A stretch of DNA of 64,000 nucleotides from NCBI GenBank assembly GCA_034769895.1, contig CM068372.1:370965258-371029257 (forward strand), in the 5' to 3' direction. Origin of the DNA: Magicicada septendecula (lineage: Eukaryota; Arthropoda; Insecta; Hemiptera; Cicadidae). Each line of letters opens with the position of its first letter. Position 1 is the first letter of the stretch. A program made the translations under genes and the position numbers. Positions 55,179-64,000 of the stretch are shown piece by piece. Below the pieces are notes generated by a model. The model made no database searches and was not told the DNA's origin. It was given only the letters and a program-made list of their open reading frames with translations.

Positions 55179-57482
55179 CAGTGGAACCTTGGATTGCGAG
55201 CATAATTCGTTCCGGGAACGTGCTTGTAATCCAAAGCGCTCGTATATCAAAGCAAATTTTCCCATAAGAAACAATTAAAACGCGGATGATTCGTTCCACA
55301 ACACAAAAATATTTATTCGCATAACATTTCTAATACAAAATACAGTATAATGTAAAACAAATTAAACTGCACTTTACCTTACAATAGAGTCATTGTTGGT
55401 GTGAGGGAGACGAGAGAGATGACATGAGAAGGGTTATTGTGTAGCACGAATTTCACTAACGGAATCACTGCTATCTGTTGGCTCACTAGAATTGTTTTCT
55501 TTTCGTGCAACTTTAACAAGGAACCTGTCCAATGACTGTTGCTTTTGCCTCTTTTTGAGGATTTCACGAAAATGTGACACTGCATTGTCATTGAACAGAT
55601 TCATCGCTCGCATTGCTACAGCCTTATTCGGGTGGTGTTTTTCTATAAAATTTTGCACCGTTTCCCACATTTTGCACTTCTCCCGAATCTCATTTGAAGT
55701 GAGAGATTACTCTGACGTTTCCTCCTCCTCTTCACCAGACGAGATCTCCTCCATAACCTCCTCCTGTTGTTCGCGATGCAGGTCCATCAGTTCGTTGATG
55801 GTCAGTTCCTGGCTATGTTCTTCCACCAGCTCTTGAATGTCGGCGTCATTCACCTCCAGCCCCATGGTCTTCCTTAAGGACACAATTTCATCGACAATCG
55901 GCAGCTCATTTTCACCAGCAATCCCCTCAAAGTCACGTCCAAGAACGCAGTCAGGCCACAGTTTTCCCCAAGCAGAAGTGAGAGTTCTCTTGGTGACCCC
56001 ATCCCATGCTTTATCGATGATCTTCAGGCAGTTCATGATGTGGAAATGATTTCTCCAAAATTCTCGGAGGGTAAGGTCTGTTCCTTCGGTCACTTCGAAG
56101 CATCGCTGAAATAGTGCTTTGGTGTATAGCTTCTTGAAGTTCGAAATGACTTGCTGATCCATAGGCTGGAGTAGTGGAGTAGTGTTGGGAGGAAGGAACT
56201 TAACCTTAATGAACTTGAATTCCTCCAGTAAGTCATCCTCAAGGCCTGGAGGATGAGCAGGAGCATTGTCCATAACCAGCAAGACTTTGAGCGGCAGATT
56301 ATTATCTAAAACGTATTTCTTCACTACAGGACCAAAGACCTCGTTCATCCATTCAACAAAGAACATACGAGTGACCCAAGCCTTAGTGTTGGACGTCCAC
56401 ATAACATTTAACTGGCTCTTCTGCACCTTGCATTTCTTGAAGGCTCGTGGATTCTCGGAATGATACACAAGCAGGGGCTTTACTTTTAAATCCCCGCTGG
56501 CATTAGCACACAATAACAGGGTTAAACGGTCTTTCATGGGCTTGTGACCGGGCATTGCATTCTCTTCTGCTGTAATGTAGGTCCTTTCGGCATCTTTTTC
56601 CAAAAAAGTCCTGTTTCATCGCAGTTAAAAACTTGCTGCGGCAGGTAACACTCGGTAACAATGAGCTTCTGGAACTCGGCAGTGAATGCCTCAGCTGCCT
56701 TAGCATCCGAACTTGCAGCCTCCCCGTGCCTCGCAACACTATGGATGCCACTTCTCCTCTTAAAGTTATCAAACCATCCCCTGCTGGCCTTGAAGCTTTC
56801 TTCGATTTCTGTTGACGTACGTGTACTACATGGCAGTTTACTTATGAGGTTGGCGTACAACGTCTTTGCCTTCTCGCAGATTAAATTCTCGGTCACAGTA
56901 TCACCTGCTAGTTGCTTATCATTTATCCAAACGAGAAGCAACTTTTCTACATCTTCCAGAACACGTGGCCGTTGCTTTGATACTCTTGTGACTCCTTTTG
57001 CTGCATCTAGCCCTTTTAATTCTTCTTTCTTCTTTAATATTGTGCAAATCGTTGACGTAGACTTGTTATAAAATCTCGCGATATCAGCCACTCGCATACC
57101 TCGTTCGTGCTTTTTGATCATTTCCTTTTTAACTTCCATCGTAATCATCTCCTTCTTCTGACCGAATTCATTTTCAGCCTTCTTTTCCTTCACTGGGCCC
57201 ATTGTTGCAGTACAGTTATAACACTAATGAAAGAAACAAAACATGTATACGCTCGTACGGTGTTGACTATGCGAGCGAGGCACGCCAACTGAAGTCCAGC
57301 GCGGGAGAATATTACATACAATCGCCCAGGAAAGAGAGGCAGAGAGGAGGGGAAAACGTAGGCAGACGTGACGCTCGTATTGCGGAACCTCGGTCGCTTA
57401 TCAAGTTACAATTTATTTAAAATTTTTGCTCGTCTTGCAAAACACTCTTAGACCACGTTACTCGCATTCCGAGGTTTCACTG
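55179..57482 (-). mobile_element. Tigger-type DNA transposon (second lineage)
   Basis: The inverted ends are CAGTGGAACCTTGGATTGCGAG (left) and CAGTGAAACCTCGGAATGCGAG (right, inverted), each given here over its first 22 positions as two matched blocks (CAGTG.AACCT and GCGAG). They are flanked by TA at 55177-55178 and 57483-57484. The element is 2304 bp with one minus-strand transposase. It lies in the presumed first intron of the XPA-like gene. Confidence 0.92.
55434..57202 (-). pseudogene. Tigger transposase (second lineage), one frameshift and one stop
   Basis: The first frame (57202-56534) has a CENP-B/pogo helix-turn-helix (RVADIARFYNKSTSTICTIL), a second DNA-binding module, and the first catalytic Asp in NCDETGLFWKK. 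A one-base shift near 56585 moves to the second frame (to 55707), with AMPGHKPMKDR, the second Asp in VMDNAPAHP and the third in LQPMDQQV. A TAA at 55707-55709 then cuts the frame. The last 79 residues continue in the same frame to 55434 (KHHPNKAVAMRAMNLFND, QQSLDRFLVK). The C-terminal QxxLxxFL resembles a PCNA-binding box. The start at 57202 gives the usual MGP beginning. Confidence 0.88.
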
Positions 57483-57484
57483 TA

Positions 57485-58580
57485 TATAAGCATGTACAAC
57501 TAGTATGTAAGAAATCCGATATTGTGAAAACCTATTTAACTATGAGGAGGTCTGCGCACCTCAGACCGTTATTTTATATACCAAGAAAAAAAACTATAGA
57601 AAGTGAATTATTTAAGTGTTACAAATGTAATCATGTCAAACTGTAATTCTAAAAGTTATATTGTGTGACAGTGTTAAGAAGGGAAAATAACAGTGGAATA
57701 CATTAAAAAGAAAGAATCATGTATGAAGAGAGTGATTAAGTATAATTAAAATATGAACATTGAAGAAATATATAATCTATATGAAACAGGTATATAACAC
57801 ATATAGTAAAACAAGACAAAGTAACTAATTGAAAAGGATAAAATTTTACATTAAAAACTTATAATAAAATAGTGTAAGGAAGAAAAAATAAAGTTCAACC
57901 GAATATTATTAATTAGAAATGGTAAACCGAACCTGTGACCCATAAAATATAGCCAAGGCCTTAACTAAAGAAATTAGTGTTTTCAGTAGAAGGATGGAAT
58001 TGTTGAAAATTTCTAATTGCAAGGCAGAACGTGTAAAAATTACTGCTGAATTCGATACAGATTGAAGACCAATAAAAGATGAGATGACCAGGAAACACAA
58101 CACAAAACCTAGAAGAATGATGTTTTAATCAAGAGACCAAAAAACCAGATGTCCAGGAGTAAAGAATCAACCAATAAATCCTGTAAGAAAACTGCTATAT
58201 TGGTGAGATCACTCCAAGACTAAATCAAATATTCGAACAAACATTACGACAGTAAAGATTGAATTACAACAAAACAATAACTAAAAGACAATATAAAAAC
58301 ATTATAATTGTGAATTATTTTTGTACACTAGTAGACAATAGTCATTAATAGTAAGAGTTTTTTGTTATAGTTTCTAGTATGTTTAAAAGAACCCACAACC
58401 ATTCAACAGACAGTTACAACACCATATTACCAAGTCTCATGGATAAATATTATATTGTCTGTTCTATGTATAAATTGTACCAGACTTTAACGATACTTGT
58501 ATGTTAACCCTGAGATTCAGATAAATAGTTCTCTATTTAAAAATAAAACACAGCTTTTTTTTTTTTATTTAGTTACATAT
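57485..58580 (+). other. No gene; probable LTR of the gypsy element to the right
   Basis: This AT-rich sequence directly precedes the PBS array at 58581, so at least its right part should be the 5' LTR. The 3' LTR lies outside the window and the left LTR edge cannot be fixed. Confidence 0.4.
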
Positions 58581-58812
58581 TGGCGATTCCAACGCGAGGC
58601 TTAACACACTCCCAATTAATTGATATTACATATTGGCACCGCAAGTTGGGACTTTTATGGGAGAATTATTGATATTACAAATTGGCTTCCATCGTGGGGC
58701 GATAAGGGAGAGAGGTACTTTTTATTTATATTACATATTGGCACAGCAGCTTGGGGCTTAAGAAGGAGGATTATGTATTTATATTACATATTGGCGCCCA
58801 ACCGGTAGGGCT
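58571..58812 (+). repeat. Tandem array of five lysine-tRNA-type primer-binding sites
   Basis: Five units each carry a TTACATAT-like lead-in and then TGGC: TGG at 58581, 58634, 58683, 58739 and 58792, spaced 53, 49, 56 and 53 bp. All five are variants of TGGCGCCCAACGTGGGGC, the complement of the lysine tRNA 3' end. The last is exact for 11 bases (TGGCGCCCAAC) and the third matches 15 of 18 (TGGCTTCCATCGTGGGGC). Confidence 0.75.
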
Positions 58813-59049
58813 AGAATTAGGCAAAACTACTAAGCGAAACACAATTAGTAAAATAACAATTGACCTAATTTTAGCTGGCAACTGCTAGAAGACTCAAAAA
58901 AGCGACGACGAGAAACTTCTTGGAAGAGAGGACAAAAGCCAGAGACAGAAGAAGATAGGCGGGAACAAGAAGAAGAAACAGTCAAAGACTGTGAAATGGA
59001 ACAACAGGGTGACAATGAGGAAGCCAGAGGAGGCCTGGATTTACAAAAA
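58813..59049 (+). other. Leader and decayed gag start
   Basis: This is the region between the PBS array and the readable gag. It contains purine-rich, Glu/Arg-coding frames on several registers (for example around 58950-59050), probably the gag N-terminus, but no clear start codon. Confidence 0.4.
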
Positions 59050-59830
59050 TTAGGGGAATTAAAGAAGATTCCAAGAAACAGAAGGAAGAATTAATAAAAA
59101 GTTTGAATCAATAAGTGAAAACTCAAGGAAACAAAATGAGACTTTGAGTGAAGATTTAAAACAAATTAACGAGAAATTTGACAAGAATGATGAGAGCTTA
59201 AGACAAATTAACGAGAATCATAAACGAATGGAGGAAAAATTTGACAAGAATGATGAAAGTTTGAGGCAAATAAAGGAAGACAATAAACAGACAAATGAGA
59301 AAATAGACAAAATGGAGACAAAAATAAAGGAAAACTCAAAGAAACAAAACGAGGCTTTGAGTGAAAATTTAATAAAACAAATGGAGGAAAGATTTGACAA
59401 GAATAAAGAAGAAACTAATGAAAATTTTAGGAAACAAAGGAGAACATTAATGAGAGTTTAAGACAAATTAAGGAGGAGAATAAACTGATAAATGAAAAAA
59501 TAGACAGTATTAAGGAAAGTTCTAGTGAAACCTTAAGGCAAACTATAAATGAAAATAATAAACAAATGAAGGCAGATTTCAGACAAATAAATGAGAAAAT
59601 CGACAGTACCAATGAAAGTACTAAAGGAGAGTTTAGAGAAATACATGAGAAAATAAATAGCATAAATGAAAGTATAGACAGAATTAACGAAACAATCAGT
59701 CAAAAGAGTCGACCAAACAAAGGAGGAATTTCTAGTGTTCAGGGAGAAGGTGACTACACGAGTAAATAAAATTAAAGATGATAACAAAATTCGAATAATG
59801 GAGGTACAAGCAGGAACACAAAAGAAACTA

Positions 59831-62262
59831 CAGTAGAATCCCGCTAGTCCGAACTAATCGGGACCGGGGCCGGTTCGGATTGCGAAAAATTCAGATTATC
59901 CGAAATAATTATTATTAAATAATTATAATTATTTATTTGATTTAAATATGGTCTTTAACTTATGTGTAACTCATATATGCCCGTTTTTTATTCAACGAAT
60001 CCATTTTACGGTTTATAAGAGTTGAATATTTCATAAAATATTACGTAGTATAGTACTGTAATACAGTACAGATAAGGTGAACAGTATTGACACTGACGTT
60101 TGGTGGCTTTCTAGTGTGGTAATGTTGTTTACTATCACGGGCGCGCCAGGGCGTCAATGACTCATGCCAGTTTCTTAGTAATCCCATTTCCCCCACTCTT
60201 GTTTGTTTCTCCTCGTGGCCTTGCTTTCAGTAGTGAGACACCTGTCAGTCTGAGACATTGTGTGTGCATTCCAACTTACATACGTTTTCAGTATTGTTTT
60301 TTAAGTGCGTATTGTATAAAAATGGTTGGTAAGTGGAAACATAGTTCATGTGCATTAAAAGATAAACTTGAAGTGTTGAAACGTTTGGACAAGGGTGAAA
60401 GTGGAACGAAATTAGCAGTCGAATTTGGTATGGGTAAAGCAACAATAAGTGACTGGAAGAAAAACCGGTCCAAGATTGAACAGTTTTGTGTGACAACATC
60501 CTAGAAGACTCTCGAGGAGCGTCATACATCAAAAGTGTCACAATTTGACAAAATTGATGAAGCCCTTTTCATATGGTTTTCACAAGAAAGGCAGAGAGGT
60601 ACTCCACTGAGTGGTCCCCTAATCCAAGAAAAAGCAGTTCACCTCAATAAGCTGATGAATGGTGATCCTAAATTCATTGCGAGTAACGGCTGGCTGGACT
60701 GGTGGAAAAAAAGACATGGAATACGACAGTTATCTATTACCGGTGAATCACTATCAGCGAATCACCAGGTTGCACAAGAGTACATCGCTGAATTCACAGA
60801 CATAGTTTCATCGCAAAATTACTCGCCTCAAGAAATATACAATTGCGATGAAACTGGGTTAAATTTTAAGGCATTGCCAAACAAAAGCCTCGCCGCCAAA
60901 CAAGAACTTAATGCACCTGGTTTCAAAATGTGCAAGGAACGTGTGACTGTTTTAGCATGCAGTAATGCAGCTGGGACTAATAAGTTGCCACTAATGGGTA
61001 TTGGCAAATCAAAAAACCCAAGAGCATTTAAGAACATCAATGTGAACTTGCTTCCTGTATTCTACAGGCATAAAAAAAAGGCATGGATGACCAGTGCTTT
61101 ATTTAAGGAATGGTTTCATGTCCAGTTTATTCCTTCAGTAAAAACGTTCAGTGAAAAAAATGGTCTGCCACCCCGGGCGTTACTTGTCATTGACAACGCT
61201 CCATCACATGCTTCGACAGAAGAACTTGTCAATGGAGATATAAAACCTATTTTTCTCCCTCCAAATGTAACATCTTTGTTACAACCCATGGACCAAGAGG
61301 TGCTACAAAACATGAAATGTGTGTATAAAAAAATTCTTCTAAGGTCCCTTCTTGACAATGAAGACAGTTCACAAACCATTCTCCAAAGTCTTAAGAGAAA
61401 ATCAACATCAAAGTTGTTATCTGTTGGTTAGGTGAAGCATGGGACAATCTCAAAGAACAGCTGCTGAGAAAGTCGTGGAAAAAATTATGGCCAAGTCTCT
61501 CTTACATCGATAGTCCGGAACAAGCTGATGACAGGACTGAAGTTTTACAGCTCATGCATCAAATTCCAGCCTGTGAAGAAGCAGACGAAACAGATGTGAA
61601 CGAGTGGGTGGGAGCTGACACGGAAGACCACGAAGTTTTGACAGATACGGAAATCGTTTCCCTGATCAGACAAGACTTCGATGAAGATTCTGATGTGATG
61701 GATGAAGCCGATGATTCAGAACATCTCATTTCACATTCAGAAGCAGCAAAGGCGCTGGAAATATCCCTGCAGTATGTGGAGCAGCATGTCAACGCTACAG
61801 CGGCGGACATCATGTTCATGGGGCTGGTGGAATATTGCGTCGTCTGCTAGATTCACGTCTTTATGCCAGCAGAGAATAACTGATTTTGTGCAACCAGTGA
61901 ATAAGTGAAGTGTTAATATTGAAGTGTTTATTTGGAAATTCTGTTAATAAAGTATAGAAACTGTAATCTAAGTACTGTACAGTACAATAATTGAATTCTG
62001 TTTTTGTAGTTTGTAGTTTTGTTTAAGAATTTTATTCCAGTAATTGTAGGCCTACTGATTAATACGTATTACAGTGGTTAGTATTATTTTCTACTGATTT
62101 TGCAAAATGTAACCATTTTATTAGAAATGTAATGAAATCATTTGTCACTTCATGAAATCTGCAGTTGTTTTTATAGCTTTCCTTGCCTATTTGGTTCCTG
62201 GAGGTGGTTCGGATTATCCGGAATTTTGGACTAGCGGGGTTCGGACTAACGGGGTTCTACTG
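59831..62262 (+). mobile_element. Tigger-type DNA transposon (third lineage) inside gag
   Basis: The inverted ends CAGTAGAATCCCGCTAGTCC and, inverted, CAGTAGAACCCCGTTAGTCC are flanked by TA (59829-59830, 62263-62264). The element is 2432 bp. It split a coiled-coil gag, which dates it after the gypsy insertion. Confidence 0.93.
60322..61908 (+). pseudogene. Tigger/jerky-type transposase (third lineage), broken
   Basis: ATG at 60322 opens a helix-turn-helix (TKLAVEFGMGKATISDWKKN). A TAG at 60502-60504 interrupts, and the same frame continues through the Tc5-type module and the core, with Asp in YNCDETGLNF, VIDNAPSHA and LQPMDQEV. The frame shifts near 61400-61428 and again near 61820, and ends at 61908 with QQRITDFVQP, a degraded version of the C-terminal PCNA-type box. 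The domain order matches the transposase at 19662-21252, but the sequences are clearly different. Confidence 0.88.
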
Positions 62263-63222
62263 TAGATGAAATAAAGGAAACAGTAGGTGGTCAAATCGAA
62301 ACCATCAAGAGTGATGTAGGCCAAGTAAAAGGGCAGGTAGGCCAAATTCAGGAAGAACTGGGAATTTTACAAAATAGACCTATGAATTACACCTAGTACC
62401 AGTAGGAAAACCGAGAGGCAATCAACTTCAGAGATTACCGCAGAAACCCATTGGAATTCCTAGAGAGGTTAGAAGAGCTATTTACTCGCAACAAAGAAAA
62501 CCGATGGCACATGATAAAAAAATCTGCTTGACGAGAGTTTCAAGAACATAACAGACAATTGATGGACAGCAATTAGGAACGAAATACAAAATTATACAGA
62601 TTTCAAACAAATATTTAAGACCAAATATTGGTCCGAGAGTATCCAAAACATCATTTTGGATGATTTATGTAATGGACGGTATGAATCCACAAGAGGTCAA
62701 TCCCCAACAGCATACTTCTTGGGTAAGGTCTGCATCGCTAGACATCTTGAACCACGGATCCCAGAAGAATGTCTGGTCACTAAAATTTCTTACCATTTCG
62801 AGGAAGGCATAACACGAGCCAGACAGTGCGGTCAGGTGAAGACGATAGGAGCGATGGAAGCCCTCCTGGAAAGTTATGAAAGGGAGGACTACTACAGGAT
62901 ACTGGAACCCCAGAACGATTGGCGGAACGAGCAAAACTGGGAAAATAGGCCACGAGCAAACCGTGTCAGGTCAAACAACAACAATAGTCGAAACCAACCT
63001 AATAACAGATTCCAAAGTCGTCGTCAAAGTTTTAATAACGGCCAGACGTACCACAATCAGTACCGAAGAGAGGAAAAAAATTGGCACCTACAGAGGGGTC
63101 ACAGTATGGAAGGTCGAAGATCTAGAAGCTGGGAAGGAAGGCGAGATGAACCTTCAGTAAACCAGCATAGAGATGACCAGGAGCGACCAACCACCTCAGA
63201 CAGAAACGGGAACCCGCAGTGA

Positions 63223-64000
63223 GAAACCAGGATAGCCCGTCACTGCTAGCTAACCCAGGGCTAATAGAACAGATGAATCGACCAGACAAATCCATAATAA
63301 TTATTAGAAACCATTACCTCAAAAACATCCAATCAGAATTACTAGAAGAAAGAACCGTGGAAGAGGCACGATAATACAACGAGATAGTCTACGTCAAGGT
63401 GGAGCTACAAGGTGTACCGACAGAGATGATGATTGACACAGATGCAAACATTTCATTAATTGATAAAACGGAGTTGAATATGATACAAGAAATAATCACG
63501 GAGAGAATACCCACGCTGCCCATTCACAACGTCACTATCATAGGAGCAACAGGGAAGCAAAATAAAACCGTCAAGCAACAAGTTATCCTCCAAGTTACAA
63601 GCAAGGGAATAGGGATTCCTATAGTGTTTAAGTAGCCCAAGGGCTACCATTTAAATTGTTATTAGGGTATGACATGCTACGGTGCCACTCTGCAATTATT
63701 GACCTGAACAGTGGAAAAATAACGCTGCGTTCAGATGAGTATGATTGGTCCACTGAGATAATAGGAAGCCAGTGTGCCCCTCAGTCTAGACACTCACACC
63801 ATGTTAGGGAAGAAGCTGGGATACCCATAGGAAAAAATGAACTTGTAACTGAGGAATCAACATTATGGAAGGAAAAGTTGCAGGAAATCCTGTCATTTCA
63901 GGTAAGGGGCTCCACAGAGGCAGTCAGTGTTGAACAGAAAGAAAAGTTAATTGGAATATATAATAAATACCGGAAAGTATTCTCTGACTCACCAGGAAAA
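63223..64000 (+). pseudogene. Start of gypsy pol: protease and RT linker, running off the window
   Basis: The frame at 63399-63635 gives MIDTDANISLID, a retropepsin active-site region in which the usual DTG/DSG reads DTD, then a flap-like IIGATGKQNKT. A stop at 63633-63635 and a shift lead to LLGYDMLRCHSAIIDL, the second conserved protease segment. The sequence continues into an acidic linker towards RT (VFSDSPGK at the window end). The altered active site and the frame breaks show a dead protease. Confidence 0.7.

Larger units (their letters stand above)
59050..63222 (+). pseudogene. Gypsy gag with coiled-coil repeats, split by a Tigger element
   Basis: The left part (59050-59830) encodes repeated NEKFDKNDESLRQI / MEEKFDKNDESLRQI units, a long coiled coil, with a frame change near 59455. 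Tigger interrupts it at 59831-62262. Without the insertion and one TA the frame continues (DEIKETVGGQIETIKSDVGQ) to about 62395. The capsid-like part (NPLEFLERLEELFTRNKENR) and its C-terminal lobe (LVTKISYHFEEGITRARQ) follow with stops near 62395 and 62530 and a frame change before 62656. The tail is very rich in Arg, Asn and Gln and has no zinc knuckle. It ends at TGA 63220-63222. Confidence 0.75.

Noticed and set aside
58571-58812. CRISPR-like repeat-spacer array
   Set aside because: Spacing is regular, but the repeats are diverged, AT-rich and clearly PBS variants in a eukaryotic retroelement leader.

Overview
The window looks like a piece of an arthropod nuclear genome, most probably an insect with a large, repeat-rich, AT-rich genome. 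The evidence is canonical GT-AG introns, a mitochondrial ribosomal protein gene split over three exons, and a typical insect transposon load: Ty3/gypsy LTR elements, Jockey-type and endonuclease-bearing LINEs, a THAP-type P element, and three lineages of pogo/Tigger elements. I cannot name the species.

Host genes. Only two can be supported, and neither is a long open frame. mRpS28 (mitochondrial small-subunit protein bS1m/MRPS28) lies on the minus strand in three exons (51953-51672, 50743-50622, 39475-39298) and encodes 193 residues. About 620 bp from its start, head to head on the plus strand, is the first coding exon of an XPA-like DNA-repair gene (52575-52687). Its remaining exons are not visible here.

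Layout. 1-9143: rearranged remains of an old gypsy element (gag, protease, RT/RNase H and integrase on the minus strand, plus an inverted scrap of RT and the end of an LTR) and a LINE whose endonuclease and RT blocks now face each other. 9144-28108: a family of LTR elements with unusually long (2.8 kb) LTRs arranged LTR-internal-LTR-internal, encoding a long coiled-coil protein but no polymerase. A 5,880-bp segment that includes part of one LTR and a Tigger element has been duplicated in tandem, with a 9-bp filler at the joint. 28109-31484: an LTR element with gag, protease and an integrase tail, whose RT and most of its integrase are deleted. 31485-33250: remnants, including a worn array of primer-binding-site-like repeats. 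33250-39056: a Jockey-type LINE fragment split by a 5.3-kb P element that has an exact 8-bp target duplication. The P element itself carries a 1.1-kb inverted-repeat element in its first intron.

39298-51953: mRpS28. Its 11-kb second intron holds a near-complete, young gypsy element (40640-50220) inserted in a small hairpin MITE. 52575-64000: the start of the XPA-like gene, then an inverted-repeat element with probable 8-bp duplications, a Tigger element (55179-57482), and a gypsy element (leader from about 58580, running off the window) whose gag is interrupted by another Tigger (59831-62262).

The most unusual structure is a recurrent one. In three separate gypsy leaders the region of the primer-binding site (PBS) is present as a tandem array at about 53-bp spacing: four copies in the young intronic element, five diverged lysine-tRNA-type copies at 58581-58811, and a degenerate array near 32526-32725. 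In the young element the repeated site is complementary to the 5' end, not the 3' end, of initiator methionine tRNA. The same element also has a canonical minus-1 slippery heptamer at its gag/pol junction.
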